A stretch of DNA of 64,000 bases from Nitrosomonas aestuarii (GTDB lineage: Bacteria > Pseudomonadota > Gammaproteobacteria > Burkholderiales > Nitrosomonadaceae): positions 186,001 to 250,000 of the forward strand of contig NZ_QAAE01000002.1 in assembly GCF_003046585.1 (NCBI RefSeq), in the 5' to 3' direction. The notes under the pieces are model-generated. The model had not been told where the DNA came from. It did not search any database and was given only the letters and a program-made list of their open reading frames with translations. Numbering within the stretch: the first letter of the stretch is position 1; every line of letters begins with the position of its first letter. The position numbers and the translations under genes are program-made. Below are positions 21,125-30,927 of the stretch, piece by piece.

Positions 21125-21955
21125 TTATCGATGAATTTCAATATTATCAATTAGTCTTGTTTTCCCAATACGGGCAGCTGCCAGTACCACAATTTTTTTA
21201 TCTCGAGTGTGAACAGGCGACAAGGTTTCTTGATTAAGAACAGAAATATAGTCAACTTTCCACCCTCTTTCCGAAAGTTTATCAGTTGCTTTATTTTCTA
21301 ATAGTGAAAAATTATTCTGTCCGGCTATTATGCCATTAATAATGTTTTTTAACGTTTGATGCAGGCAACTGGCTTCCTGACGTTGTGCCTTGTCCAGATA
21401 TTGGTTGCGTGAACTTAATGCAAGACCGTCAGCAGCACGTATGGTTTCTACATCCAGAATTTTAATCGGAAAATTTAGTTGTTGCACCATTAATCGAATA
21501 ATATGTAACTGCTGGTAGTCTTTTTTTCCGAAAATAGCGATATCTGGTTGAATTATATTAAATAATTTTAATACGATTGTGGCTACTCCGCAGAAAAATC
21601 CAGGGCGGAATTTACCTTCAAACTTGTTGGCTATAGGTGGTAATAGTACCAAGATTTCCTGTTGGACAGGAAAAAGAATTTTTTCGTCAGGTGCAAAAAC
21701 TATATCAACATCTAAGGTACGCAGTAAGTTACAGTCTGCATTCAAAGTGCGAGGATATTGGCTGAAATCTTCATTGGGTGAAAACTGAAGTGGATTGACA
21801 AAAATACTGACGACTACAAAATCGGCATATTTTTTTGCTTTTCGTATTAATGCCAGATGACCATCGTGCAGGTTTCCCATCGTCGGTACAAGTGCAATAT
21901 TTTTTGCACTTTTTAGTATGTTGCGTAGCTCCGCGATGTTGTGAACAATCTTCAA
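21125..21955 (-). CDS. panC: Pantothenate synthetase
   Basis: PanC joins pantoate and beta-alanine with ATP, the last step of pantothenate synthesis. The 276-residue protein has the nucleotide-binding VPTMGNLHDGHLALI near 24-38, FVNPLQFSPNEDF, the KMSKS-like IFGKKDYQQL near 150, and ALSSRNQYL. The domain layout is that of the HIGH-superfamily nucleotidyltransferases. It lies 13 bases after panB on the same strand, so the pathway enzymes are coexpressed. Confidence 0.96.
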   Translation of the reverse strand: MKIVHNIAELRNILKSAKNIALVPTMGNLHDGHLALIRKAKKYADFVVVSIFVNPLQFSPNEDFSQYPRTLNADCNLLRTLDVDIVFAPDEKILFPVQQEILVLLPPIANKFEGKFRPGFFCGVATIVLKLFNIIQPDIAIFGKKDYQQLHIIRLMVQQLNFPIKILDVETIRAADGLALSSRNQYLDKAQRQEASCLHQTLKNIINGIIAGQNNFSLLENKATDKLSERGWKVDYISVLNQETLSPVHTRDKKIVVLAAARIGKTRLIDNIEIHR

Positions 21956-21968
21956 TTTTGTTAATTAA

Positions 21969-22763
21969 TTATTGGAATTCGTGCTCTTTATCAGGAAACT
22001 GACCGGATTTGACTGCCTTGACATAATTACAGACAGCTTCACGGATGCTATGGGATTCTGTCATAAAGTTTTTGATAAATTTAGATTTTTTCTTCTTATA
22101 AATACCCAGCATGTCATGCAAGACAAGTACCTGTGCTGTACAATCGATCCCTGCGCCAATACCAATAGTAGGAATGGAGAGTGTTTCTGTGATTTGTTTT
22201 GCAAGAGAAGCCGGAATGACTTCCATCAATAACAAGTTTGCGCCTGATTTTTCGAGTATTTGAGCATCTTCCAATAATTGTTTTGCAGATGTTTCCGTAT
22301 TACCCTGAATTTTATAGCCTCCCAGCTGATGAATAGACTGCGGCATTAAACCGATATGTGCACAAACAGGGATACCGCGTTGTGTTAAAAATTGAATCGT
22401 GTCAGCCATAATGCGGCCACCCTCTATTTTAACCATTTGAGCGCCTGCAGCGATTAATTGACGTGCGTTTTCAAAAGTATGTTCTGGTGAAAGTTGAGAG
22501 GTTCCAAAAGGCATATCTACCATAATAAATGCTTCATCAGCGCCGCGTGCGACACAGCGTGTATGATAAATCATGTTTTCTAGTGTAACTGACAATGTTG
22601 TTTCTTCCCCCTGGACGACGTTACCCAGAGAGTCGCCCACCAGTAAGACGTCAACACCGCAATCTGTCAGCAAAGTGGCAAATATTGCATCGTAACAGGT
22701 CAGAACGGTAAATTTTTCACCATTTTCATATATTTTCAATAAGCTACTGATAGTGGTTCTCAT
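21969..22763 (-). CDS. panB: 3-methyl-2-oxobutanoate hydroxymethyltransferase
   Basis: PanB transfers a hydroxymethyl group from methylene-tetrahydrofolate to ketoisovalerate, making ketopantoate. The 264-residue TIM-barrel protein shows LTCYDAIFATLL, LLVGDSLGNVVQGEETTL near 40-57, FIMVDMPFGT, MVKIEGG, and ICAHIGLMPQ-like PVCAHIGLMPQS. Late in the protein is TIGIGAGIDCTAQVLVLHDM. All these are family signatures. It precedes panC by 13 bases and follows folK, which supplies the folate pathway, by about 66 bases. Confidence 0.96.
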   Translation of the reverse strand: MRTTISSLLKIYENGEKFTVLTCYDAIFATLLTDCGVDVLLVGDSLGNVVQGEETTLSVTLENMIYHTRCVARGADEAFIMVDMPFGTSQLSPEHTFENARQLIAAGAQMVKIEGGRIMADTIQFLTQRGIPVCAHIGLMPQSIHQLGGYKIQGNTETSAKQLLEDAQILEKSGANLLLMEVIPASLAKQITETLSIPTIGIGAGIDCTAQVLVLHDMLGIYKKKKSKFIKNFMTESHSIREAVCNYVKAVKSGQFPDKEHEFQ

Positions 22764-22829
22764 GTTGATTACTTAATTAATGGCTATTCAATCGTGAAAT
22801 TAGTTTATGTGAAATGGTAAGGTTTGTTT

Positions 22830-23336
22830 TTAGGAAAAATTTAGTCGCTCGATGACTTGATCGGTGCATGCGGTAATCAATTGACTGATTCTACCATGCC
22901 CTGGAATGTAGCAATCGGGTGCAATTTCCATCAATGGATACAATACAAACGCGCGCTGTGTCATACGGGGATGAGGTATTGTCAATTGTTCACTGCATAA
23001 TTGCAATCCGTCGTAGAGCAAGATATCCAGATCAAGTGTTCGAGGCGCATTGGGAGATTCACGAACGCGCTCATGTTGCAGCTCGATTGTTAACAATTCA
23101 CTCAATAGTTCGCGGGGAGTCAAAACGGTACTGATCTGCGCCACAGCGTTTATATAATCAGGCTGGTCCAGCCTGCCTACGGGAGCGCTTTTGTACAGCG
23201 AAGAACGCTTTAATAAATCTGTGCCGGATAGTCTGGCCAATTCTCTATATGCTTGTTGTACTTGGTTAATCGGGTTTTCAAGATTACTGCCAAGTGCAAT
23301 ACAGGCAAGACTGTATTTTTTATCGGAATGAAACAT
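22830..23336 (-). CDS. folK: 2-amino-4-hydroxy-6-hydroxymethyldihydropteridine pyrophosphokinase
   Basis: FolK transfers pyrophosphate from ATP to hydroxymethyl-dihydropterin in folate synthesis. The 168-residue enzyme has the family motifs ALGSNLENP near 13-21, KSAPVGRLDQPDYINAVA, and the metal/ATP-binding RTLDLDILLYDG near 95, followed by IPHPRMTQRAFVLYPL. It begins 2 bases after the pcnB stop, so the pair is coupled. The pcnB-folK-panB-panC order is a common proteobacterial one. Confidence 0.96.
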   Translation of the reverse strand: MFHSDKKYSLACIALGSNLENPINQVQQAYRELARLSGTDLLKRSSLYKSAPVGRLDQPDYINAVAQISTVLTPRELLSELLTIELQHERVRESPNAPRTLDLDILLYDGLQLCSEQLTIPHPRMTQRAFVLYPLMEIAPDCYIPGHGRISQLITACTDQVIERLNFS

Positions 23337-23338
23337 TG

Positions 23339-24736
23339 TTAGTACGCGGTTTTTTCTTTTTCAGATGACTCAGACGTGCCATCGGCTGGAATTGATTGCG
23401 CAGAAGTTTTGCGTCGACCACGGTTTCTGCGTTTTCGTGAAGACGCTGGTGTATGAATCATTTTTTCACGTTTGTCCTGATCTGCGGCGACAAAACGTTT
23501 CCACCATGTCCCTAAATCCATACTGACTTCGCCGCTTTCGCAACGTAGTAACATGAAGTCATATGCAGCGCGGAAGCGTGGATGAGAAAGCAGACGAAAA
23601 GGTTTACGACCTGCTAAAGACTCAAATCGCGGTTGCATAACCCAAATTTCAATAATAGTGGCGCTAAAGCGGCGTGGAATAGCAAGATTTTTTTGTTGTT
23701 TTAACAGTATCTCGTCCATCGCTTTATATAAGGCGATTAGAGGTTTTTCTCCAGATAGCTTGTGTTTATTCCAGGCAGCGAGGACTTCGTGCCATAACAG
23801 CGATGCAAATAAAAAGGCGGGTGATACATGTTTTTCTTGACGAATTCTTTCATCGGTATTTTTTAGCGCAAGCGTTATAAACCGTTCTCCCAACGGTTGT
23901 TCCAGAATAACATCCAGCATCGGTAGCAAACCATGATGCAGGCCGCGCGCGCGCAGGTCAACTACACAGGAAAGCGCGTGACCCGATAATAACAGCTTTA
24001 ACATTTCGTCGAAAAGACGCGACGGCGGTACATTTTGCAGTAAAGGTGCCAGATCACCGATTGGCTTTGCCGTTTCGGTATCAATTAGCATGTCCAGTTT
24101 TGCTGCCAGTCGAATGGCTCTGAGCATGCGCACAGGATCCTCTCGGTATCGTGTAGCGGGTTCGCCAATAATACACAATGTTTTAGCCTTCAGATCGGAA
24201 TAGCCATTGAGGTAGTCGTGAATTTCCTCACTGGATGGATCATAAAAAAGCGCGTTCATGGTGAAATCCCGTCGTGCGGCATCTTCTTCCTGGCTGCCAA
24301 ACACGTTATCTCGCAGCAGTCGGCCATGCTGGTCAGTGTGGTTTTTCATATCCAGGGTATCAACTTGGGCAAGTGATGGACCGCGAAATGTCGATACTTC
24401 CACGGTTTCATGACCGCACATTACATGCACCAGACGAAAACGTCGGCCAATGATACGCGAGCGTCTAAAAATAGATCTGACTTGTTCTGGCGTTGCATTC
24501 GTAGCTACATCAAAGTCTTTTGGCTCAAGCCCGAGCAATATATCCCTGATGGCACCACCTACAATAAATGCGGAAAAACCCGATTTTTGTAAGTTTTGTG
24601 TGACCTTCAAAGCGCCAGGACTGATTTGGCTACGGTGAATACCATGTTGCTTGGATGGTATGATGCATAGCTGCGAATCTGCATTTAAAGCAGAAATTTT
24701 TCGATTGAATACTTTATGGAGAAATTTTCGGATCAT
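23339..24736 (-). CDS. pcnB: Poly(A) polymerase I
   Basis: PcnB adds 3' poly(A) tails to RNA and so promotes decay. The 465-residue class II nucleotidyltransferase has GGAIRDILLGLEPKDFDVAT near 61, where the DxD-like metal site lies. The element RRSRIIGRRFRLVHV distinguishes PcnB from CCA-adding enzymes. RRDFTMNALFYDP and the RNA-binding RMLRAIRLAAKL follow. The C-terminus is a basic tail (SRKRRNRGRRK), as in other PcnB proteins. The start at ATG 24736 gives the usual N-terminal extension before the catalytic core. Confidence 0.95.
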   Translation of the reverse strand: MIRKFLHKVFNRKISALNADSQLCIIPSKQHGIHRSQISPGALKVTQNLQKSGFSAFIVGGAIRDILLGLEPKDFDVATNATPEQVRSIFRRSRIIGRRFRLVHVMCGHETVEVSTFRGPSLAQVDTLDMKNHTDQHGRLLRDNVFGSQEEDAARRDFTMNALFYDPSSEEIHDYLNGYSDLKAKTLCIIGEPATRYREDPVRMLRAIRLAAKLDMLIDTETAKPIGDLAPLLQNVPPSRLFDEMLKLLLSGHALSCVVDLRARGLHHGLLPMLDVILEQPLGERFITLALKNTDERIRQEKHVSPAFLFASLLWHEVLAAWNKHKLSGEKPLIALYKAMDEILLKQQKNLAIPRRFSATIIEIWVMQPRFESLAGRKPFRLLSHPRFRAAYDFMLLRCESGEVSMDLGTWWKRFVAADQDKREKMIHTPASSRKRRNRGRRKTSAQSIPADGTSESSEKEKTAY

Positions 24737-25511
24737 TGCAAAATACTGTACGTATCTGTATTTGATTATACACCTGGTACGTAAAGGGTATGGTGTTATA
24801 TCGTTTCTTTGTTTGACTTGATTGCTAGTTTTTCTAATTAAAATTGTTTTCTGCTTAGATTTTAGAAAGATACATGGACTACTTGATCAATTTTCAACCG
24901 TTATGATCAGGATTTTCTGGCCAATCTTTTTTTAGCATTAACAATGGAATGTGTTTTTTGAGTATCAGGAAGTGTCATCAAGTTTCTTGGACGATATGAG
25001 GAAACTTAATGTATGAAGAGTTAAACCAGTTCATCTAAGTTGCTAGAACACCCAAGTTGTCAATATATTATTATGTCATCATTCACCATGGCATGAGAAA
25101 AATCCAAAAACAGGAGAGATTCATTCCTTATGCCGGTATATAAACCAACCGCGTGGTGTGGTTTTCTTCGAGTACTAGTAATGATAGTTGTTGGTTGGAG
25201 CGTCTCTATTACATTTTTTGTTCAAAGTGCGTGATTTAGATCGCTGTCGGGATGGGGAAGTGGTAACGGGATGATGGGCTTAAATTACTTGCCAGTTTCA
25301 TGGCGGCACAAGGAGTTGTGGTCTTTGATTCAATATAGTTTGATGGTCAATTATCAGATAGCAACTTGACGTCAATAATATATAATTAAATCAATGTGAT
25401 GTGATTTTATAATAAGCATAAATTATATGTGAAACACAGGGCGCAATTGTGTTGTACAATCTTGATCATTAGAAGCCTGAGATTGTTAATAAGCATTAAA
25501 GGAGAAATCAA
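24737..25511. other. Long intergenic region at the strand switch
   Basis: These 775 bases separate the leftward pcnB block from the rightward bacterioferritin gene, so promoters for both directions are expected here. I see no RNA gene, no DnaA boxes and no large ORF. A short possible ORF at 25130-25234 is listed separately. The last 150 bases before the bacterioferritin gene are AT-rich. No confident Fur box could be drawn by eye. Confidence 0.4.
25130..25234 (+). CDS. Possible 34-residue membrane micro-protein
   Basis: An ATG-started frame encodes 34 residues with a hydrophobic central stretch (VLVMIVVGWSVSITFFV) flanked by basic and polar ends, as in a single-helix membrane peptide. AGGAGA lies 11 bases upstream of the ATG, slightly far but usable. 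No family is recognised. In an AT-rich gap such a frame could be chance. Confidence 0.25.
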   Translation: MPVYKPTAWCGFLRVLVMIVVGWSVSITFFVQSA

Positions 25512-25982
25512 ATGAATGAGAATTTTGATAAATCAGCTGTGCTAAATTGTCTCAGCAAGATTCTTGAGCTTGAATTGGCAGGCGTAGTTCGTTACACGCA
25601 TTACGCCTTTATGATCTATGGATACAACCGTATTCCGATTGTTTCCTGGTTGCAGGCGCAAGCTGATGAATCCTTGGCGCATGCCCGCGAAGCTGGCGAG
25701 ATGATTACACATCTTGGTGAGCATCCGTCCCTGGCAATAGGTCCTTTACTGGAAACGCACCAACATGACATTGGCAACATATTACGGGAGTCTCTGGAAC
25801 ATGAGCGTGAAGCACTTGCGAGTTATAAAGTATTGTTGTCTCTTGCGGAAGGCAATTCCGTCATGCTTGAAGAATACGCCCGTCGTATGATTGCTGCGGA
25901 GGAGATGCATCAGGGCGAGGTAGATAAAATGCTGCGTCGACCGGGTGACGTAGCGGCTTTTTCAGAAGCGAAAGGGGTTTAA
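25512..25982 (+). CDS. Bacterioferritin / ferritin-like diiron protein
   Basis: This 156-residue four-helix protein should oxidise and store iron in the cytoplasm. Diiron ligands appear in the right order: Glu in ELELAGVVRYTHY near 21, E and H in ADESLAHAREAGE near 53-57, Glu in LEHEREA, and E-x-x-H in AAEEMHQGEV near 133. The haem-ligand Met of classical Bfr is not at the expected place, so it may be a haem-free member. A strong AAAGGAG lies 7 bases before the ATG. It stands alone and faces the convergent L,D-transpeptidase gene. Confidence 0.88.
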   Translation: MNENFDKSAVLNCLSKILELELAGVVRYTHYAFMIYGYNRIPIVSWLQAQADESLAHAREAGEMITHLGEHPSLAIGPLLETHQHDIGNILRESLEHEREALASYKVLLSLAEGNSVMLEEYARRMIAAEEMHQGEVDKMLRRPGDVAAFSEAKGV

Positions 25983-26067
25983 CGAGTTGTTGAAAAACTT
26001 GTAGTAAGTGTCGCTTTTGCTTGGCTATTGTGGCATATTGGATTGTTTCAAAAAGGTTTTTTGATGA

Positions 26068-27267
26068 TCATCTAATCTTTTCAGATTCTTCGTTTGCCAT
26101 TTTCTGTACCTCGGCCGTTGTCAGTTGATCAGTCATTTCATTGGTCCAAGTCGCATACATCGGCAGCGTGTTTTGTACATGCTTAGCTTGATTGAAGTAG
26201 GCTAGCAATGTCATATCCTGTGATGTAACCGGTACAGCGATGGCGCGCGGATGGTGTATTACCTCGTTAAGAAGAACTTCATTGATTATGATATGAGGGC
26301 GTGCATTGATTTGCGATTTGAGTGTTGATCGCGTCGCTGTCAATAATTTACTGAACAGTTTGTCATGATTGCGTTTATCGTCTTCCAGTATAGCGTAGGT
26401 TTGCAGATACAATTGATTATCACGCCAGCCAAGAAGGCGGGGCTGATTCACCACGCGCACCGGTGTGCCGACTGAAACGTTGTTAAAGATGCCGGCAATA
26501 TCTTCCGGATACATGCGTATACAACCAAAGCTGCCTCGCAAACCAACGCTTGGCGGTTTGTTGGTACCATGAATGGCGTAACTTGGCCAGGCCAGTCTTA
26601 ACACATGGGCGCCCATTGGATTCTCTGGCCCGGGCGGCACAACAGCGGGCAGAGGGTTACCGTTATTCGCATATTCTCTATGGATGGAAGGTGTCGGTAT
26701 CCAGACAGGGTTTTTATTTTTTGCGGTGATGCGGGTTGCACCTTCGGGAGTCTTCCATTGCATTCGCCCAATACCGACCGGGTGTGTGATGACTTTTTGG
26801 AGTTCGCCAGCCCTGCTTTCTGGAAAATAAAACAATCGCATAGCGGCCAGATTAATCACAATGCCCTCGCGTGGCGCATCTGGCAGGACGAATTGTGTAG
26901 GGATGATAATCCGGGTGCCTTCGCCAGGGAGCCAGGGATCGACATCGGGATTGGCGCTTACGATTTCTTCGTATCCCAGATTGAAACGCCGGGCTATATC
27001 AGAAAGGGTATCTTCATATTCAGCCGTGATCACCTGGATTGAACCAATTACATCGTCGCGGAAAGGGTCGAAACTGAACTCATGGCTGGCCAGAGGAATA
27101 GGCGGCGCTGCGACAGCTGACGAATCTGGTGTTTTAGTCAAAAATGACTGACAGCCGCTCAGAAGAAAAAGGACGCTAAGCAGACCAAATGCACCGTAAC
27201 GAAAACTCTGATCACGATACATAGACCATGTAAATGTTTTAATCATTTCTATTTTTAGGATAATCAT
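26068..27267 (-). CDS. L,D-transpeptidase (YkuD family) lipoprotein with LysM-like domain
   Basis: The 399-residue protein crosslinks peptidoglycan or attaches proteins to it. A signal peptide with lipobox LSGC near residues 37-40 predicts lipid anchoring; initiation at internal Met 8 or Met 16 would give a more usual signal peptide. A LysM-like segment (EDTLSDIARRFNLGYEEIV) at about 85-105 precedes the catalytic domain. That domain carries YAIHGTNKPPSVG and the nucleophile motif GSFGCIRMYPEDI. The C-terminal 130 residues are helical and unassigned. It converges with the bacterioferritin gene and has no evident operon partner. Confidence 0.9.
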   Translation of the reverse strand: MIILKIEMIKTFTWSMYRDQSFRYGAFGLLSVLFLLSGCQSFLTKTPDSSAVAAPPIPLASHEFSFDPFRDDVIGSIQVITAEYEDTLSDIARRFNLGYEEIVSANPDVDPWLPGEGTRIIIPTQFVLPDAPREGIVINLAAMRLFYFPESRAGELQKVITHPVGIGRMQWKTPEGATRITAKNKNPVWIPTPSIHREYANNGNPLPAVVPPGPENPMGAHVLRLAWPSYAIHGTNKPPSVGLRGSFGCIRMYPEDIAGIFNNVSVGTPVRVVNQPRLLGWRDNQLYLQTYAILEDDKRNHDKLFSKLLTATRSTLKSQINARPHIIINEVLLNEVIHHPRAIAVPVTSQDMTLLAYFNQAKHVQNTLPMYATWTNEMTDQLTTAEVQKMANEESEKIR

Positions 27268-27406
27268 TTCAATTTAATGTACAAGCTTTTTTCTTATATC
27301 TCAATACTGATGCAGAAATACAGACAACAATTGTGATTATCCTTATACTAAATAACAACACATAACAACGCATTAACACTTTTTAAGCTGTATTTTTACA
27401 AATACT

Positions 27407-28312
27407 ATGGCAAATATCGGTTTTATCGGCCTAGGTATCATGGGAAAGCCCATGGCCGGGCATTTGATTCGAGGTGGACACACATTGTTTCTTCTGACGC
27501 GCAGCGGCGTGTCGGAAGATCTCGTTGCATTGGGTGGTATCGTATGTACGACGCCGCAGGAAGTGGCACAGCAAGCAGAAATAATCATTACGATGCTGCC
27601 GGATACGCCGGATGTGGAGAAAGTACTATTTGGTAACTATAGTATAGCCGCCGGATTGACAGATAGTTCCGAAGTACGCAAGGTGATTATCGATATGAGT
27701 ACGATTTCACCGTTGGCAACGCAGCAATTTGCTATAAAGATCAATGAACTCGGGCATGACTATGTTGATGCACCGGTATCGGGTGGTGATATCGGTGCGC
27801 AGAATGCGGCGTTAACTATTATGGTAGGCGCGGATGAAGCGGTTTTCTCCAAGGTGAAATCCATTTTAGAGCTGATGGGAAAACAAGTAACCTTGATCGG
27901 TGGTAACGGTGCCGGACAGGTTTGTAAAATTGCCAATCAGATTATTGTTGCGTTGACGATAGAAGCGGTGGGTGAAGCGCTATTATTTGTTTCCAAAGCG
28001 GGCGCGGACCCCGAGAAAGTGCGTCAGGCTTTAATGGGGGGATTTGCAGCTTCCCGTGTACTGGAAGTTCATGGTGAACGCATGATTAATCGCCGATTTG
28101 ATCCGGGTTTTCGTATTGAATTGCAGCAAAAGGACCTGGATATCGTGCTTGCTAGTGCATCAGCACTCGGTATCAGCCTGCCTAATGCAGCAACGACGCA
28201 TGAGCTGTATAATGCTTGTGTAGCACATGGCGGTGCAAAATGGGACAATTCAGCCATTGTGAAAATGCTGGAGAAGTTGGCTAACCACGAAATATATAAA
28301 AGAACAGAATAA
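27407..28312 (+). CDS. garR: 2-hydroxy-3-oxopropionate (tartronate semialdehyde) reductase
   Basis: The enzyme reduces tartronate semialdehyde to D-glycerate with NAD(P)H. The 301-residue beta-hydroxyacid dehydrogenase has the Rossmann motif GFIGLGIMGKPMAGHL at 4-19, substrate-binding VDAPVSGGDIGAQ near 122-134, and catalytic Lys in GNGAGQVCKIANQ near 171. Within the family, GarR/GlxR is favoured over 3-hydroxyisobutyrate dehydrogenase because glcD, glcE and glcF follow directly, giving a glycolate-to-glycerate route. Exact substrate preference is inferred from this context. Confidence 0.88.
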   Translation: MANIGFIGLGIMGKPMAGHLIRGGHTLFLLTRSGVSEDLVALGGIVCTTPQEVAQQAEIIITMLPDTPDVEKVLFGNYSIAAGLTDSSEVRKVIIDMSTISPLATQQFAIKINELGHDYVDAPVSGGDIGAQNAALTIMVGADEAVFSKVKSILELMGKQVTLIGGNGAGQVCKIANQIIVALTIEAVGEALLFVSKAGADPEKVRQALMGGFAASRVLEVHGERMINRRFDPGFRIELQQKDLDIVLASASALGISLPNAATTHELYNACVAHGGAKWDNSAIVKMLEKLANHEIYKRTE

Positions 28313-28345
28313 AGCAGCATAAAATTCTTTATTCGCATAACGCTC

Positions 28346-29800
28346 ATGTTATCAAAAGATTTAATTAACAAACTACACGATTTTTTGCCGGCAGAAGCAG
28401 TGCTGCACGAAACGGAAGATCTCAGACCCTACGAGTGCGATGGCCTGTCCGCCTATCGGCAAACGCCAATGATAGTTGTGCTGCCGCAAACGGAATCACA
28501 AATTATTCAGGTGTTGCAACTTTGTGATGCAACAAAAACGCCTGTTGTTGCCAGGGGAGCGGGAACCGGTCTGTCGGGCGGCGCATTGCCGCATGCCGAA
28601 GGTATTTTAATGTCACTGGCGAAACTAAATCGGATTCTGACAATCGATCCGTTCGCACGTACGGCTCGTGTCCAGCCCGGTGTTAGGAATTTGGCCATCA
28701 GTGATGCGGCCAAGCCCTTTGGGTTATACTATGCACCTGACCCGTCATCCCAGATCGCCTGTTCAATCGGCGGAAATGTGGCGGAAAATTCCGGTGGGGT
28801 ACATTGCCTGAAGTACGGCCTGACCGTACATAATATTCTTAAATTACGGGTTTTAACGATAGCAGGTGAAATCCTTGAAATTGGCGGTGATGGTCTTGAC
28901 AGTGCAGGTTTTGATTTGCTTGCGCTAATGACGGGTAGTGAAGGCATGCTTGGAATTGTCACTGAAATTACCGTGAAACTGAATCCAATCCCTGAAAAAG
29001 CGCAATTGGTTATGGCGGCTTTCGATAATATCGAGAAAGCGGGCAATGCTGTGGCTAATGTAATTGCTGCCGGCATTATTCCTGCAGGCATGGAAATGAT
29101 GGATAAGATTACCATTCATGCGGTCGAGGCGTTTTTGCATGCAGGTTATGATATGAATGCACAAGCGATTCTACTTTGTGAGTCGGATGGCACATCTGAA
29201 GAAGTTGCCGACGAAATTACGCGCATCAATGCAATTATGAAAGCCAGCGGCGCAACCAATATTAGTACTTCACGCAATGAAGCCGAAAGATTGAGTTTCT
29301 GGGCGGGGCGTAAAGCGGCTTTTCCAGCTGCCGGACGTGTTTCACCGGATTATTATTGCATGGATGGCACCATACCGCGTAAGCATCTGGCGCAGGTTTT
29401 AAGCGGCATCGAAGCATTATCAGAAGAATACGGCCTGCGCTGTATGAATGTGTTTCATGCCGGTGACGGCAATTTGCATCCGTTAATCCTGTATGATGCC
29501 AACACACCGGGTGAGCTGGAAAAAACGGAGGAATTCGGCGCTAAAATCTTGGAAATGTGCATTCATGCCGGTGGAACCATAACCGGTGAGCATGGAGTCG
29601 GTATGGAAAAAATCAACCAGATGTGCACACAGTTCAAATCAAATGAACTGGAAATCTTTCATGGTGTGAAAGCCGCCTTTGATCCACAGGGTCTGTTGAA
29701 TCCCGGAAAGGCCGTGCCGACGCTACATCGCTGTGCGGAATTGGGCGCGATGCATGTACATCGGGGCGCGGAAAAATTTCCAGATTTACCTCGATTCTAA
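28346..29800 (+). CDS. glcD: Glycolate oxidase FAD subunit GlcD
   Basis: GlcD carries the FAD that oxidises glycolate to glyoxylate. The 484-residue protein has the FAD-binding PCMH fold with ARGAGTGLSGGALPHAEG near 70-87, PDPSSQIACSIGGNVAENSGG near 130, and TGSEGMLGIVTEITV. The C-terminal part ends the fold with FHAGDGNLHPLILYD and GEHGVGMEK. It follows the reductase gene by 33 bases and precedes glcE by 30. In an autotroph, glycolate would come from 2-phosphoglycolate made by Rubisco oxygenation (inference). Confidence 0.95.
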   Translation: MLSKDLINKLHDFLPAEAVLHETEDLRPYECDGLSAYRQTPMIVVLPQTESQIIQVLQLCDATKTPVVARGAGTGLSGGALPHAEGILMSLAKLNRILTIDPFARTARVQPGVRNLAISDAAKPFGLYYAPDPSSQIACSIGGNVAENSGGVHCLKYGLTVHNILKLRVLTIAGEILEIGGDGLDSAGFDLLALMTGSEGMLGIVTEITVKLNPIPEKAQLVMAAFDNIEKAGNAVANVIAAGIIPAGMEMMDKITIHAVEAFLHAGYDMNAQAILLCESDGTSEEVADEITRINAIMKASGATNISTSRNEAERLSFWAGRKAAFPAAGRVSPDYYCMDGTIPRKHLAQVLSGIEALSEEYGLRCMNVFHAGDGNLHPLILYDANTPGELEKTEEFGAKILEMCIHAGGTITGEHGVGMEKINQMCTQFKSNELEIFHGVKAAFDPQGLLNPGKAVPTLHRCAELGAMHVHRGAEKFPDLPRF

Positions 29801-29830
29801 AAATATAAAAAACTATTGTTTTGATACAGT

Positions 29831-30916
29831 ATGCAAACCGTTGTCGACCAACTCTCATCAAAGATTCGTGATGCTGCTAAAGGCGGACAGCCGTTAGCGA
29901 TTCAGGGAGGCGACAGTAAGGCTTTTTACGGACGTCGGCTATCTGAACGAGTAAAAACACTGCATGTTGCCGGGTATCAGGGCATTGTTGATTATGAACC
30001 CACTGAACTTGTCATCACTGCACGTGCCGGTACACCGCTGAAAGAAATTGAATCTTTGTTGCATCAAAACGGTCAGATGCTTGCATTTGAACCGCCTTAT
30101 TTTGCTGATACTGCTACATTGGGTGGTTGTATTGCCGCCGGTCTTTCCGGTCCGCGCCGGGCATCAGCCGGGGCTGCTCGTGATTTTGTGCTGGGTGTAC
30201 GCATGCTGGACGGTATAGGACAAGATTTGCATTTTGGTGGACAGGTGATGAAAAACGTCGCGGGCTATGATGTCTCTCGTTTAATGGTGGGGGCTATGGG
30301 TACGCTTGGTGTACTACTTGAAGTTTCTCTTAAAGTACTGCCACTACCGGTAGGTGAGCGTACTTTAAGTCTGGAAATGGATGAGGCGCGTGCCATAACG
30401 TTTATGAATCGTTGTGCGGCTAGGCCACTACCGATTTCTGCAACCTGCTATGTTGACAATCAATTGTTCATCCGTTTATCGGGCGCTGAATCGGCAGTGC
30501 AAGTCGCTTATACGCAAATTGGCGGCGAAGATTATATCGATAGCTATTCTTTCTGGAAATCCGTGCGCGAGCAAACGCATGATTTTTTCCAGCCAGAGAC
30601 ATCGCTTTGGCGTTTATCCATCAATTCAACTACACTACCCTTAAAGTTTCCATTTCTGCCTGGAAAGCAGCTGATTGAATGGAACGGTGCGTTGCGCTGG
30701 CTGGCCTGTTGCGGTGATGATAGCAAAACAGCAGCAGATAGCATAAGACAAGCGGCAAATATGGCTGGAGGACATGCAACACTTTTTCGTGGCAATCAGT
30801 CTGATCAGATTTTTCAGCCGCTGGGCACAGCATTATTATCCATTCATCAACGACTGAAACAAAAATTTGATCCTGCCGGTATATTCAATCCGGGCCGCCT
30901 CTACCCAGAACTTTAA
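29831..30916 (+). CDS. glcE: Glycolate oxidase FAD-binding subunit GlcE
   Basis: GlcE is the second flavin subunit of glycolate oxidase, shorter than GlcD. The 361-residue product has the FAD fold in compact form: LAIQGGDSKAFYGR near 20-33, EPTELVITARAGTPL, AFEPPYF, and GGCIAAGLSGPRRASAGAARD near 95. The segment VMKNVAGYDVSRLMVGAMGT follows, and FDPAGIFNPGRLYP ends it. All are typical of GlcE. It stands between glcD and glcF with short spacers, so all three subunits come from one transcript. Confidence 0.95.
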   Translation: MQTVVDQLSSKIRDAAKGGQPLAIQGGDSKAFYGRRLSERVKTLHVAGYQGIVDYEPTELVITARAGTPLKEIESLLHQNGQMLAFEPPYFADTATLGGCIAAGLSGPRRASAGAARDFVLGVRMLDGIGQDLHFGGQVMKNVAGYDVSRLMVGAMGTLGVLLEVSLKVLPLPVGERTLSLEMDEARAITFMNRCAARPLPISATCYVDNQLFIRLSGAESAVQVAYTQIGGEDYIDSYSFWKSVREQTHDFFQPETSLWRLSINSTTLPLKFPFLPGKQLIEWNGALRWLACCGDDSKTAADSIRQAANMAGGHATLFRGNQSDQIFQPLGTALLSIHQRLKQKFDPAGIFNPGRLYPEL

Positions 30917-30927
30917 CATATAAAAAC

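Noticed and set aside
28729-29115. 128-codon minus-strand frame opposite glcD
   Set aside because: It is fully antisense to a well-conserved gene, with no homology by eye and no ribosome-binding site.
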